This document shows positions 23,238 through 32,252 of a stretch of 47,747 bases of DNA, piece by piece. The notes below the pieces were generated by a model that saw only the letters and a list, made by a program, of their open reading frames with translations, had not been told where the DNA came from and did no database searches. The DNA is taken from contig CAMKED010000006.1 of the NCBI GenBank assembly GCA_946411475.1, positions 1-47,747 of the forward strand. The letters run 5' to 3'. Made by a program: the position numbers and the translations under genes. Source of the stretch: an uncultured Clostridia bacterium. GTDB taxonomy: Bacteria > Bacillota > Clostridia > Oscillospirales > Oscillospiraceae. Position 1 is the first letter of the stretch. Every line of letters starts with the position of its first letter.

Positions 23238-25993
23238 TTGCCGGTGCGTCCGAGGTCTTTATCCCGGCAGCACTTTTTATACTTCAATCCGCTGCCGCAG
23301 GGGCAGGGGTCGTTGGGGCCGACCTTGATCTTCTTGACCACAGGCTGGCGCTTGACGGTGCCGTCTCCGCCGCCAGTGCCGGTTACGGTGGCGACCTTCT
23401 TGCGCTCCATATCCTTATCGCTGCGAATGCGGACGGCGAAGAGGCGGCGCACGGTCTCCTCCTTGATGGCATTGATCATGCCCTCAAACATCGCGAAGCC
23501 CTCGCGCTTATATTCCACCTTGGGATCCACGTTGCCGTAGGAGCGCAGGGAAATGCCCTGGCGCAGATCGGTCATGGCGTCGATGTTGTCCATCCAGTAC
23601 TCATCCACGACCCGGAGCGTGATGACCCGCTCCACCTCGCGCATGGTTGCGCTGCCGTATTCGGCCTCCTTGGCGGCGTAGGCCTCGCGCATCAGGCCGA
23701 GCAGACGGTCCTTAACCTCCTGCTTGTCCAGCTTGTCGATCTCCTCGCGGGTCGGCGTCCAGGCGCCGGGCGCGATGAACTTGCCTTCAAACTGGGTCAG
23801 CAGCTCCTGCATCTGGGTCTCGTCCTCCACGCAGTCGGACTGGCCGAAGCTGTTCTCGACCTCGGAGTCCACCACGTAGCGCATCATGGCGTCGATGTTC
23901 TTTTGCAGATCCTCGCCGTTGAGCACCTGCATGCGCTGCTCGTAGATGACCTTACGCTGGGTGTTCATAACGTCGTCGTATTCGAGCACGTTCTTGCGGG
24001 CCTGGTAGTTGCGGCTTTCCACGGTCTTCTGGGCATTCTCGATCGCGCCGGAGAGCATCTTGGCGTCGATGGGCGTATCCTCGTCGATGCCCAGGGTCTC
24101 CATCATATTGATGATGCGCTCCGAGCCGAACAGACGCATCACGTCGTCCTGCATGGACAGATAGAAGCGGCTCTCGCCGGGATCGCCCTGACGGCCGGAA
24201 CGGCCGCGGAGCTGATTGTCAATGCGTCTGGATTCGTGGCGCTCCGTGCCCACGATGTAGAGGCCGCCGGCCGCCCTGACCTTTTCGGCCTCGGCGTCGG
24301 TGATCTCCTTATATTTGTGATAGAGGGCGTCATAGTCGGCGCGGACAGCCAGGATCGCCGGGTCCTCCGTCTCGGAATAGGCGTTGGCCTCCATGAGCAG
24401 CTCCTCGGTCATATCCTCCCGCTTGCGGAGATCGGCCAGAGCCATATACTCGGGGTTGCCGCCCAGCACGATGTCGGTGCCGCGGCCCGCCATGTTGGTG
24501 GCGATGGTGACCGCTCCCAGCTTGCCGGCCTGAGCGACGATCTCCGCTTCCTTCTCGTGGAACTTGGCGTTCAGCACGACGTGGGAGATGTTCTCCTTTT
24601 TCAGCATTCTGGAGACCAGCTCGGACTTCTCAATGGAAATAGTGCCAACCAGGACGGGCTGACCCTTTTCGTGGCACTCCACGATCTGGCGAATGACCGC
24701 CCGGAGCTTTCCGGCCTCGGTCTTGTAGACCACGTCGGGGTTGTCCTTGCGGATGACCGGCTTGTTAGTTGGGATCTCCACCACGTCCAGGGCGTAGATC
24801 CCGTTGAATTCCTCCTGCTCGGTCATGGCGGTGCCCGTCATGCCGGAGAGCTTGCTGTACAGACGGAAAAAATTCTGGAAGGTGATGGTGGCGAGCGTCT
24901 TGCTCTCGCTCTCCACCTGGACGCCCTCCTTGGCCTCAATGGCCTGATGCAGACCCTCGTTGTAGCGGCGGCCGTACATCAGACGGCCGGTGGCCTCATC
25001 CACGATGATGACCTGGCCGTCCTTGACGACGTAGTCCACGTCCTTTTTCATGATGCCGCGGGCGCGCATAGCCTGGTTGATATGGTGAGCCAGGGTGGAG
25101 TTCTCCATGTCTGCCAGGTTCTCGACGTTGAAATACTGCTCCGCCTTCTTGATGCCTGCTGCGGTGAGCTGGACCGCACGGTCCTTCTCGTCCACGTAAT
25201 AGTCGCAGTCGTCGTCGTCATGGGATTCCTTGTCGTCGGTGGTGGCGTAGACGCGCTTTTTCAGCCGGGAAACAAAGAAGTCCGCCATCTCGTAGAGCTT
25301 GGAGCTCTCGTCGCCCTTGCCGGAAATAATCAGCGGCGTCCTGGCCTCGTCGATCAGAATGGAGTCGACCTCGTCCACGATGGCAAAGCTGTGGCCGCGC
25401 TGAACCTGGTCCTGCTTATAGAGGGCCATGTTGTCACGCAGATAGTCGAAGCCCAGCTCGTTGTTGGTGCAGTAGGTAATGTCGGCGGCATAGGCCTTGC
25501 GGCGATCGTCGGGACCCATATCGTGGACGATCAGGCCAACGGACAGGCCCATGTAGCGGTAGACCTTGCCCATCCACTCGGAGTCACGCTTGGCCAGATA
25601 ATCGTTGACCGTGACAATGTGGACGCCCTCGCCGCGCAGCGCATTGAGATAGGCCGGGAGAATGGCAACAAGGGTCTTGCCTTCACCGGTCTTCATCTCG
25701 GCGATCCGGCCCTGATGCAGGATAATGCCGCCGATGAGCTGGACGCGGTAGGGCCGCATTCCCAGCACGCGGAAGGCAGCCTCCCGAACGGCGGCAAAGG
25801 CCTCCGGCAGCAGATCGTCCAGCGTCTCTCCGTTCGCAATTCGTTCCTTGAATTCCGCGGTTTTGGCCCGAAGTTCTTCGTCGGAGAGGCCCTTCATTTG
25901 CGGCTCAAGCGCCTCGATTTTATCCACCAGCGGCGTCAGCTTCTTGACCTCGCGCTCAGAGGTGTTTCCAAACAGTTTCGTAATCAGTCCCAT
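23234..25993 (-). CDS. secA: Preprotein translocase ATPase SecA
   Basis: The ATG at 25993 with AAAGGA upstream gives 919 residues. SecA drives export of unfolded preproteins through SecYEG using ATP. Walker A is [11 protein letters not shown], Walker [20 protein letters not shown], and the second motor domain has [10 protein letters not shown]. The scaffold and helical-wing regions are complete, and the C-terminus has the zinc-binding SEC-C motif [13 protein letters not shown] that contacts SecB or ribosomes. The stop codon lies in a heptamer repeat. It appears monocistronic. Confidence 0.98.
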   Translation of the reverse strand: MGLITKLFGNTSEREVKKLTPLVDKIEALEPQMKGLSDEELRAKTAEFKERIANGETLDDLLPEAFAAVREAAFRVLGMRPYRVQLIGGIILHQGRIAEMKTGEGKTLVAILPAYLNALRGEGVHIVTVNDYLAKRDSEWMGKVYRYMGLSVGLIVHDMGPDDRRKAYAADITYCTNNELGFDYLRDNMALYKQDQVQRGHSFAIVDEVDSILIDEARTPLIISGKGDESSKLYEMADFFVSRLKKRVYATTDDKESHDDDDCDYYVDEKDRAVQLTAAGIKKAEQYFNVENLADMENSTLAHHINQAMRARGIMKKDVDYVVKDGQVIIVDEATGRLMYGRRYNEGLHQAIEAKEGVQVESESKTLATITFQNFFRLYSKLSGMTGTAMTEQEEFNGIYALDVVEIPTNKPVIRKDNPDVVYKTEAGKLRAVIRQIVECHEKGQPVLVGTISIEKSELVSRMLKKENISHVVLNAKFHEKEAEIVAQAGKLGAVTIATNMAGRGTDIVLGGNPEYMALADLRKREDMTEELLMEANAYSETEDPAILAVRADYDALYHKYKEITDAEAEKVRAAGGLYIVGTERHESRRIDNQLRGRSGRQGDPGESRFYLSMQDDVMRLFGSERIINMMETLGIDEDTPIDAKMLSGAIENAQKTVESRNYQARKNVLEYDDVMNTQRKVIYEQRMQVLNGEDLQKNIDAMMRYVVDSEVENSFGQSDCVEDETQMQELLTQFEGKFIAPGAWTPTREEIDKLDKQEVKDRLLGLMREAYAAKEAEYGSATMREVERVITLRVVDEYWMDNIDAMTDLRQGISLRSYGNVDPKVEYKREGFAMFEGMINAIKEETVRRLFAVRIRSDKDMERKKVATVTGTGGGDGTVKRQPVVKKIKVGPNDPCPCGSGLKYKKCCRDKDLGRTGN

Positions 25994-26061
25994 GACAGTT
26001 CCTTTCTTCGTTTGCGATCCGTTCGTCTGCCATCTTTCGGCTCGGATGCTCATTTCGAGAT

Positions 26062-26070
26062 ATTATAGCA
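26062..26070 (-). promoter_or_regulatory. Extended -10 of secA
   Basis: TG-C-TATAAT on minus about 70 nt before the secA ATG, with only a T-rich sequence at the -35 position. Confidence 0.55.
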
Positions 26071-26125
26071 TACTTTCTCCTATAAAAAAAGTAAAATCTT
26101 ACAAAAGTGGAAACTTTTTATAATA

Positions 26126-26596
26126 CTACGTTTCTGACCGCATCTGCTGCCGCAGAATGCCCTCCAGCGTGCGGCCGTCGGTCTTTGCATCCATGGCGTA
26201 GTCCGCGAAGTCCTCCGCGTAATCGGAAAATTCCTCGCGCAGGGCGTCGTAGGCACGCGCTGCCTGCCGGGTCCGCAGCCACGCCGCACGCAGGGCTTCC
26301 GGCAGCGGGTTTGTGTTCTGCGGTTTCGGCGTTTGCAGACGCAGCTTTCTTCCCGTCAGAAGATAGTGCAGGGTTGTCAGCTTTCTCGCCCGCGCCGTAT
26401 TCCGTTCCGCAAGTTTGGCCAGCGTGGCGCTCCCCTGCCCCCGCATGCGGCGGGCAATGGCCCGCAGCGAGGCGGCGTCCGCCCGCTGTTCCAGAATCAT
26501 CGCTTCCAGCCGCTCGGGCAGCACGGCCTCCTCTGCCGTCATACCGCCGGGTCCTTTTACGCGGGCCCAAACCGCCTGTTCTGTTTGCAAATCCAT
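26126..26596 (-). CDS. Ferritin-like/rubrerythrin-like helical protein (tentative)
   Basis: The ATG at 26596 with AGGTGG 8 nt upstream gives 156 residues; longer readings run into hairpins upstream. It is all helical, with two segments of four-helix-bundle type: ERLEAMILEQRADAASLRAIARR and AERNTARARKLTTLHYLLTGRKLRL, then AYDALREEFSDYAEDF. The order resembles ferritin-like domain proteins of Clostridia (E..D...Y..L...E..H...L...Y.L.TG), but the His of the usual ExxH is replaced, so iron binding is doubtful. It lies downstream of the HtrA-like gene behind a terminator-like hairpin. Confidence 0.6.
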   Translation of the reverse strand: MDLQTEQAVWARVKGPGGMTAEEAVLPERLEAMILEQRADAASLRAIARRMRGQGSATLAKLAERNTARARKLTTLHYLLTGRKLRLQTPKPQNTNPLPEALRAAWLRTRQAARAYDALREEFSDYAEDFADYAMDAKTDGRTLEGILRQQMRSET

Positions 26597-26599
26597 CTC

Positions 26600-26627
26600 G
26601 CATACCACCTTTCGTTTTATGGTATGC
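26600..26627 (-). promoter_or_regulatory. Hairpin covering the ribosome site of the ferritin-like gene
   Basis: GCATACCA and TGGTATGC are perfect complements 12 nt apart, ending 3 nt before the ATG (26596). The ribosome site AGGTGG lies at the loop/stem border, so folding would limit its access. Confidence 0.5.
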
Positions 26628-26666
26628 AAACCGGCGGAGCTCCGTGCATCGGAGCCCCGCCGGTTT
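26628..26666 (-). terminator. Terminator-like hairpin after the HtrA-like gene
   Basis: A long GC-rich stem (AAACCGGCGG..GCTCC with GGAGC..CCGCCGGTTT) with 7-nt loop, about 40 nt past the stop. The T-run is short (TTT). Confidence 0.65.
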
Positions 26667-26706
26667 ATCGTAAAACCCCGGCCACCGGCCGCTAAAACCC
26701 AACCCT

Positions 26707-27954
26707 TCACCGTGAGAACACCGGCAGCGACGCATAATAATACGTGCCAGTGCGGTACAGGGTGAGCTCCACTACGTCTCCCGGCTCGTGCGCGGAGATA
26801 ATTTGCTCAAATTCCTCCAGATTGTTGACCGTGACGCCGTCCACGGAACAAATGACGTCATACCGGCTCAAGCGGCGATAGGGCGGCGTTGCGTCGATCC
26901 AGAGGCGGCCCGGAAAGCCGAACGTATACAGATACTCCTCCGGGATCTCTGCCACCTCCAGGCCCAGCCAACGGTACTCCGAGGTCTCTGCGCGCGCAAA
27001 GGCTTCGAGGATCTCGGTCATATCCCGCGCGGAGACTGCAAGGAAGGAGTCCTGATCGGAGGCGAGCCGTTTGCCGATGGGCGTCGTCAGCCCGACCACC
27101 AGGCCATGGCCATCCAGAATGGGACAGCCGTAGCCCACGCCGTTGCGCTGCGCGGAGCTCTCCAGCACCGTATACGCATAGCTGCCGACGGTTACGCTCC
27201 CTTGGGCCGACAGCATGCCGTCGTAAAATACGTTCGGGATCTGGCTGCCGTATGGGTTGCAGATACAGTAGACGCCGTCTCCGATGCGCAGCTCGCTTTC
27301 CTCGGCAAAGGTGACGGTTGGCAGTTCCTTCGCCTCGATCTTCAGCAGGCACAGGCCGGTGCCCCACTCCTCCCGCACGCAGTCCGCAACGTACTGCGTA
27401 CCGTCGGGAAAAACAACCGAAAAAGCGGCAGCGTTGGTCTGTGCGTCGATGGCGGTCAGGATATAGCCGTCTTCGCTGATCACCACGCCGGTATAGGAGA
27501 CCGTTCCGTAATAGGTCTCCATCCGGACGCAAATGACGGCAGGAGAAACCTGCGCATAGATCTCGCTCGGTGTCAGCGTCTCGCCGCTGCCGACTGCAAG
27601 GTGCAGCTCCACCGAGCCGGTCACCGCATCCGGATCAGGTACAAAAATATCCTCCGCCGTAATCTCCAGCCTTTGGATGGTTTCCTCCGCGAGCTGGGTC
27701 GTTTCCAGAATCGGCACGGAAATCACCCAGTCTTCGTCCGGCCCGTTGCTGCGCATCTTTAGGAGGTTTGACAAAATGGAATAGGTACTGCCGGCAATCA
27801 TCAGCAGACTGACAAAGATCAGGATCCAGGATCGGTCGCGCTGGGGCTGCGGCTTTGTGGAGGTGCCGTAGAAGCCCTCCGGGCGAACCGGCTCACGGTC
27901 CTCGGGGATCTCATGTACCTCGGCCTCTATGGGGAACCGCTTATCTTCCATCAT
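26707..27954 (-). CDS. HtrA-like membrane-anchored pseudoprotease with PDZ domain
   Basis: The ATG at 27954 lies 5 nt after GGAGG; the product is 415 residues. A cytoplasmic N-terminus of about 40 residues is followed by one membrane helix (about 42-62), a trypsin-like S1C domain (about 135-315) and a PDZ domain (about 320-412). The frame of HtrA is clear: TGVVISEDGYILTA, FPDGTQYVADCV, GDGVYCICNPYG. Yet all three catalytic positions are changed: the NHVV His is in AIDAQ, the TDLAVL Asp is in TGLCLL, and GNSGGP is GYGCPI. It is therefore probably non-proteolytic, acting as a binding or sensing protein. It lies 64 nt after the kinase gene of a two-component system, which likely shares its pathway. 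Confidence 0.85.
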   Translation of the reverse strand: MMEDKRFPIEAEVHEIPEDREPVRPEGFYGTSTKPQPQRDRSWILIFVSLLMIAGSTYSILSNLLKMRSNGPDEDWVISVPILETTQLAEETIQRLEITAEDIFVPDPDAVTGSVELHLAVGSGETLTPSEIYAQVSPAVICVRMETYYGTVSYTGVVISEDGYILTAIDAQTNAAAFSVVFPDGTQYVADCVREEWGTGLCLLKIEAKELPTVTFAEESELRIGDGVYCICNPYGSQIPNVFYDGMLSAQGSVTVGSYAYTVLESSAQRNGVGYGCPILDGHGLVVGLTTPIGKRLASDQDSFLAVSARDMTEILEAFARAETSEYRWLGLEVAEIPEEYLYTFGFPGRLWIDATPPYRRLSRYDVICSVDGVTVNNLEEFEQIISAHEPGDVVELTLYRTGTYYYASLPVFSR

Positions 27955-28018
27955 GTACACCTCCTTGTCTGTTTGTTATAGGGATTCCGCCCGACGCTCG
28001 GCAGTCTGCCTGCCGGGA

Positions 28019-29446
28019 TCAGAGGTTCACCTTCGGCATCGTAAAGGAGAACTCCGTCACGCCGTCGCGGCTGGTGACGTAAATATCCTCCTCGTGCCCC
28101 AGGATGATCGTCTTAACGATATACAGGCCGAGACCCCAGCCGTTCCGGTCCTCGGAACGGCTCTTGTCCGTCTTGTGGAAGCGGTTAAATACCAGCGGAA
28201 GCTCTTCCGGCGGGATCGTCGGCCCGGTGTTGCGCACCGCGACGAGGTATTTGCCGCCCTTGGCCTGCGAGACGCGCAGACCGAGCTCCCCGCCGTCCGG
28301 GCAGAATTTCACCGCGTTGTCGATCAGGTTATAGACCACCTGCGTGATCGCGTCCGGGTCCGCATAGGTCCCGGCGCCCTGATCGGGCAAATCCACCTTG
28401 ACCTCCAGGTGCTTGACGTTGATCTGCTGCTCAAAGCTCAACAGGACTTCTCCGACCGTCTGACAGAGGTCAAAGTTCCGCTTACGCTCGTCCGGGATCC
28501 CCTGATCCTGGATCCGGGAGATATCCAGCATGGACCGCACCAGGCGGGACAGGCGTTTGACCTCTCCGGCTGTGATCGCCATATACTTGGCCTGCTGCTC
28601 CGGCGGGATCGTCCCGTCCAGCATGCCCTCCATGTAGCCGGAGATCGTCGTCATCGGCGTTTTCAGCTCGTGGCTGACGTTGGCCACGAAATCCTGACGG
28701 TTCTGCTCCGCCTTTGCCAGCGCCTGGGCCATATTGTTAAAGGCCATGGCCAGCTCGTTGAGCTCCGCGGTGTCGGTGTCGTCCACGTCCACGCGGACGT
28801 CCATCTGACCGTGCGCCATACGGCGGGCCGCAACCGTCATCTGCTTGATGGGCTTCATCTGGCGCTGTGTAATGAACCAGACCATGGGAACCGCAATCAC
28901 AATGACCGCAAGAATCACCAGTGCATTGATTCGCCCGGCCTTGGTCATCCGCTTGTTCACCGCCGCGGCGGAATAAGAGCTGACCACATAACGAACCGCT
29001 CCGGTCCTGGTCCGAACCATGCGCACGGCGGCGATGCGGTTTTCCCGGTAACAGCCGATCTCCAGGTTTTCCCGACAGACGGCGGCATCCGGGGATGCGG
29101 AATCCAGAAATTCATGGGCAAACTGGTAACCCAGATGCTGACAGTTCTGCAGGCTGCACGAACAGGCGATGATCGTCCCGCTCTCGTTGCAAACCACGGT
29201 ATCGTTGCCTGTCGCGCGGGCCGTATAGTTGAGCTGAACGCAGAGCTGTTCGTGGGTCCGTACGGTGTTGGCGCCCAGAAGCTCCGTCATGTCCGAGGCC
29301 GCATCGGCAGAAGCCTTCAGTTCCTCGGAGATCACTTCGACCGTCAAGCGCTTGTACAGCACTTGGGTCGCCATGCTCAAAAGGAGAAGCGTCAGAAAGA
29401 TCACGAGCACGATCAGCGTGATCTGTCCGCCGAAGCTGCGTTTCAC
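28019..29446 (-). CDS. Sensor histidine kinase with Cys-rich extracytoplasmic domain
   Basis: The 475-residue kinase has membrane helices at about 8-30 and 173-192, HAMP, the phosphoacceptor His259 in VSHELKTPMTTISGY, and ATPase boxes NLIDNAVKFC, NTGPTIP and GWGLGLYIV. Between the helices lie about 140 residues with seven Cys (69, 86, 95, 97, 102, 124, 132), including ACSC and NCQH. That is unusual for an exported domain and suggests metal, cluster or disulfide sensing. The start is 3 nt from the regulator's stop, and the HtrA-like pseudoprotease follows. Confidence 0.94.
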   Translation of the reverse strand: MKRSFGGQITLIVLVIFLTLLLLSMATQVLYKRLTVEVISEELKASADAASDMTELLGANTVRTHEQLCVQLNYTARATGNDTVVCNESGTIIACSCSLQNCQHLGYQFAHEFLDSASPDAAVCRENLEIGCYRENRIAAVRMVRTRTGAVRYVVSSYSAAAVNKRMTKAGRINALVILAVIVIAVPMVWFITQRQMKPIKQMTVAARRMAHGQMDVRVDVDDTDTAELNELAMAFNNMAQALAKAEQNRQDFVANVSHELKTPMTTISGYMEGMLDGTIPPEQQAKYMAITAGEVKRLSRLVRSMLDISRIQDQGIPDERKRNFDLCQTVGEVLLSFEQQINVKHLEVKVDLPDQGAGTYADPDAITQVVYNLIDNAVKFCPDGGELGLRVSQAKGGKYLVAVRNTGPTIPPEELPLVFNRFHKTDKSRSEDRNGWGLGLYIVKTIILGHEEDIYVTSRDGVTEFSFTMPKVNL

Positions 29447-29449
29447 GGC

Positions 29450-30133
29450 TTACACCACCTCAAACTTATAGCCGACGCCCCAGACGGTCTTGAGCGACCA
29501 CTGATCAGACACGCCCTCCAATTTTTCGCGCAGACGCTTGATGTGGACGTCCACCGTGCGGGTATCGCCGAAATAGTCGAAGCCCCAGACCTCGTCGAGC
29601 AGCTTGTTGCGCTGGTAGACCCGGTTGGGCGTGGAGGCCAGGTGATAGAGCAGCTCCATCTCCTTGGGCGGCGTGGGGATCTTCTTGCCGTCCACGGTGA
29701 GCTCGAAGGAATCCATGTCAATGATCAGCTTGTCGAAAATCAAACGATGGTTGTTCTTTTCCGGCAAATTACCGGAACGGCGCAGCACGGCCTCGATCCT
29801 GGCCAGAAGCTCCTGGACCTCAAAAGGCTTGGTGATATAGTCGTCGGCCCCCGATTTCAAGCCGCTGACCTTGTCCTCCGTCTCGCCCTTTGCAGTTAAC
29901 ATAATAATCGGTGTTTTTGCTTCCGCACGAATCGCGCGGCAGACGGCCCAGCCGTCCATGACCGGCAGCATCAGATCCAGCAGGACCAGATCGGGCTGGA
30001 AACGGCGGAATGCCTCCAGGCCCTTGCCGCCGTCCGAGGCGATACACACCTCATAATTCTCTTTTTCCAAATACAGCCGAAGCAGATCGGCAATGTTATT
30101 GTCGTCCTCTACGATCAAAACTTTTGTCGCCAT
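29450..30133 (-). CDS. OmpR/PhoB-family response regulator
   Basis: The 227-residue protein has a receiver domain with acidic pair in VEDDNNI, phospho-Asp in LLDLMLPVMDG (about 53) and Lys in TKPFEV, then a winged-helix DNA-binding domain (about 135-225) with PPKEMELLYHLASTPNRVY and VDVHIKRLREKL. RBS GAGGAGGC precedes the ATG. It is first in an operon with its kinase and the HtrA-like pseudoprotease. It probably controls envelope genes, perhaps its own operon; no binding site was identified. Confidence 0.95.
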   Translation of the reverse strand: MATKVLIVEDDNNIADLLRLYLEKENYEVCIASDGGKGLEAFRRFQPDLVLLDLMLPVMDGWAVCRAIRAEAKTPIIMLTAKGETEDKVSGLKSGADDYITKPFEVQELLARIEAVLRRSGNLPEKNNHRLIFDKLIIDMDSFELTVDGKKIPTPPKEMELLYHLASTPNRVYQRNKLLDEVWGFDYFGDTRTVDVHIKRLREKLEGVSDQWSLKTVWGVGYKFEVV

Positions 30134-30174
30134 TGGAAAAGCCTCCTCTCTTCTTTACATAATTCGCTAATGAT

Positions 30175-30180
30175 ATTATA
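30175..30180 (-). promoter_or_regulatory. -10 element of the regulator/kinase operon
   Basis: TATAAT on minus, about 42 nt before the ATG. The -35 region (CACCGA at 17 nt) is poor, as expected if an activator is needed. Confidence 0.45.
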
Positions 30181-30253
30181 GCGCAGGAAAGCTGAAATCG
30201 GTGAATATTTTGTAAATAGTTCTGAGAGTTTGTTTTAACACGCTTTCTGCATC

Positions 30254-30282
30254 TTGCATTTTCCCCCGCCTCCCCCTATAAT
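30254..30282 (+). promoter_or_regulatory. Promoter of ymdB
   Basis: TTGCAT (30254-30259), 17 nt, TATAAT (30277-30282). The -35 hexamer lies in a short period-7 TGCA tract (TTCTGCA, TCTTGCA), so a repeat appears to supply part of this promoter. Confidence 0.75.
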
Positions 30283-30316
30283 AAACGAAACACGCAAAAC
30301 AAGGAGGCGCATCGAA

Positions 30317-31090
30317 ATGGAATTCCGTGTACTGGCCGTCGGAGACGTCTGCGGCAGCACAGGACTGGACTATTTGCAGCGGAGGCTGCGCACGATCCGC
30401 CGGGAACGCGGCGTGGATTTCTGCGTGGTCAACGGAGAAAACGCCTCCGGGGTCGGCATCACGCCGAAACAGGCGGAGCAGATTTTGGACGCCGGGGCCG
30501 ACGTCATCACCCTCGGCAACCACAGCTACAACCAAAAGGCGATCGCGGACTATCTGGACGACAGCCGCTTTATCCTTCGCCCTGCCAACGATTCCCCGCT
30601 CTACCCCGGCCGGGGCGTCGGGGTCTACGACACAAAAATCGGACCCGTGACCGTCGTGAACCTGATTGGCCGCTGCAACATGGCCTTTGGGCCGGACAAC
30701 CCCTTCCTGCTGATGGAACGCCTGTTGAAGCAGATCGACACCAAAATCATTCTGGTGGATTTCCACGCGGAGGCCACATCGGAAAAGCTCGCGCTGGGCT
30801 ACCACTTGGACGGGAAGGTCTCCGCGCTTTGGGGCACCCACACCCACGTCCCCACGGCGGACAATCAGGTGCTCCCGAACGGAACCGGCTACGTGACCGA
30901 CCTCGGCATGACAGGCCCCGTCCATTCCGTGCTGGGCGTCCGGGTCGAGCAGTCCATCACGACCTTCCGCGGTGGGCTGAACTCCCGCTATGAGACAGCC
31001 CCCGGCCCCTGCAAGTTAGAGGGCGTGCTCTTCACACTGGACAGCGAGACCGGCCGCTGCCTGTGCGCGGAAAGAGTCATAGACAGGTAA
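30317..31090 (+). CDS. ymdB: YmdB-family metallophosphoesterase (TIGR00282)
   Basis: The ATG at 30317 follows AAGGAGG and gives 257 residues. Metal-binding motifs are GDVCGSTG (start), NGENASGVG, LGNHSYN, and the His-rich WGTHTHVPTADNQ; VDFHAEATSEK is also characteristic. B. subtilis YmdB is a 2',3'-cyclic nucleotide phosphodiesterase that affects motility and biofilm decisions. The usual GNHxWD/N has Ser here (GNHSYN). The stop TAA is the first TAA of a heptamer repeat tract. Confidence 0.94.
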   Translation: MEFRVLAVGDVCGSTGLDYLQRRLRTIRRERGVDFCVVNGENASGVGITPKQAEQILDAGADVITLGNHSYNQKAIADYLDDSRFILRPANDSPLYPGRGVGVYDTKIGPVTVVNLIGRCNMAFGPDNPFLLMERLLKQIDTKIILVDFHAEATSEKLALGYHLDGKVSALWGTHTHVPTADNQVLPNGTGYVTDLGMTGPVHSVLGVRVEQSITTFRGGLNSRYETAPGPCKLEGVLFTLDSETGRCLCAERVIDR

Positions 31091-31121
31091 CAGGTAAGAG
31101 GTAAAAGGGAATAGGGAATAA
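31087..31121 (+). repeat. Five period-7 units at the end of ymdB
   Basis: GTAACAG, GTAAGAG, GTAAAAG, GGAATAG, GGAATAA in exact register. The ymdB stop TAA (31088-31090) is in the first unit. Confidence 0.85.
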
Positions 31122-31135
31122 GCCTGCACCAGTCC

Positions 31136-31223
31136 GTAGGGGCGCACAGCTCTGCATAAGTTCCGGCAGCCAAATACGCTGCGCCACGGTTTGCATATTG
31201 GGGCCGTCCCTTAAGTGTGCGCC
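31136..31223 (-). repeat. GGCGCACA-bounded dispersed repeat, copy C
   Basis: GTAGGGGCGCACA (31136-31148) and TGTGCGCC (31216-31223) bound it. It is the most complete copy, about 88 nt. The rest of the gap to 31360 holds further short hairpins (for example CGGGCAATTTGCCCG at 31256-31270) and no gene. Confidence 0.8.
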
Positions 31224-31360
31224 AGCCGTTCCCCATCCGCACCCGACCGTAGCGCGGGCAATTTGCCCGCCGTCCCCCGCGTCCCTCGGGACGAGAAACC
31301 CGTCCCCTACGCCCTGTAGCAGTGGTCCTATCTCCGCGTCGCTGTCTGCCCGCAATCGTC

Positions 31361-31390
31361 AGAAAAGCGCCCCGCAAGGAGCGCTTTTCT
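31361..31390. terminator. Terminator-like hairpin
   Basis: AGAAAAGCGC (31361-31370) pairs perfectly with GCGCTTTTCT (31381-31390). A/T-rich stem ends could serve both directions; it is 10 nt past the stop of the minus gene at 31400. Confidence 0.75.
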
Positions 31391-31399
31391 ATGTCCTAT

Positions 31400-31819
31400 T
31401 CACTGCTGCGGCTGAACCGGGAAGCCGTATTTCTCCGAAAGATCCTCCCAGCCGTTGCAGGACGAGGGGAGGGCGATAATTCCTACCCGGGAGCCCTTTG
31501 CTTCCCCAATGGCCGGACTATCTCCAATGATGGCAAAACAGAGCCCATCCTCCCCGGGGGCGAAGCGGATCAGCAGTCTGGTCGGGCCGCCAGACCAAGT
31601 TTTCATCGCTGCATCCCCCATAGGAAAGAAATACTCATAATCCAGGCGCGCAACGTCGCCGATCAGCCCTTCCCATTCTGCCGGATCAACGGCGCGGAGC
31701 ACCCGGTATTCCAATTCATCCTCAAACCCCGCCGTCTTGGTCAGTTCGATCAGCTCAACGGATTGAATCTGGTCGAGCTGATCCCGGTAGTCGCAGTGGC
31801 CGCGCACCTGCGCGGCCAT
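31400..31819 (-). CDS. Hypothetical protein whose 5' end lies in an inverted repeat
   Basis: The frame gives 139 residues, not recognised. It is soluble, with LLIRFAPGEDGLCFAIIGDS and RVGIIALPSSCNGWEDL as its most protein-like parts. The ATG at 31819 is inside the left arm of the GC-rich inverted repeat (31796-31819), so the first eight residues (MAAQVRGH) are repeat-encoded. GGGGA upstream could serve as RBS. It may be a complete small gene with an acquired start or the 3' remnant of a longer gene cut by the repeat. Confidence 0.45.
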   Translation of the reverse strand: MAAQVRGHCDYRDQLDQIQSVELIELTKTAGFEDELEYRVLRAVDPAEWEGLIGDVARLDYEYFFPMGDAAMKTWSGGPTRLLIRFAPGEDGLCFAIIGDSPAIGEAKGSRVGIIALPSSCNGWEDLSEKYGFPVQPQQ

Positions 31820-31895
31820 AAATCCCCAGAAAAGCGATACGCGCCATGGTCGCGCAGGTGCGCAGCCACTACGGAGCTGGTGCGACTGAATAGAT
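31796..31895. repeat. GC-rich inverted repeat pair with 26-nt centre
   Basis: Left arm 31796-31819 and right arm 31846-31869 are complementary at 22 of 24 positions (core GCGCACCTGCGCG). The right arm continues as TACGGAGC..TGCGACTGAATAGAT to 31895. The same arm plus tail occurs reversed at 47693-47747. Confidence 0.8.
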
Positions 31896-31921
31896 TTGCC
31901 CCATATCGGAATCTGTGTCTG

Positions 31922-32218
31922 TCAAAGGCGACAGCAAGCGCAGCAGCATGACGATGCGCGGGAACTCGCGATCGCGCCACGGCTGCGCCATCGCATCTGC
32001 TGTTCGGGGATGTGCCTTGCCAGCAGATCCGCTTCCATATTGGAGATAGCAGCCAGGGCAAGCTCCCTGGCTTGCCGCTCTGTCGCACCGGCGGCGTGCT
32101 CCCGGTCATAGACCGTTTGCGCTTTTTCGATGTATTCGTTTCGCAGCGCGCGGAGTTCCGCCGAGCCGCAGCATGGTCCAAAGCGAGCCTTGACGATCTT
32201 TCGCATGACGTTTCGCAT
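31922..32218 (-). pseudogene. Likely truncated permease-prefix/HAAS-like protein
   Basis: The ATG at 32218 (GAGAGGGAAG upstream) opens 98 codons. Residues 1-75 look real: KIVKARFGPCCGSAELRALR, then EHAAGATERQARELALAAIS resembles the conserved helix of HAAS/permease-prefix domains (G.s..eA...a...i.). After EQQMRW the frame turns into Ser/Cys/Arg-rich sequence, while another frame offers REFPRIVMLLRLLSP, suggesting a frameshift or repeat insertion. The membrane part expected of such proteins is absent. A perfect consensus promoter lies upstream. Confidence 0.5.
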
Positions 32219-32252
32219 GATGCTTCCCTCTCTGTTATTTTCTTTTACATGC

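Noticed and set aside
22955-26068. A 1,037-codon open frame on plus opposite secA, and another starting at 39017, both beginning MTQFLPEQVKGFYG
   Set aside because: They are antisense frames of secA and udp. The shared N-terminus comes only from the duplicated 157-bp element.
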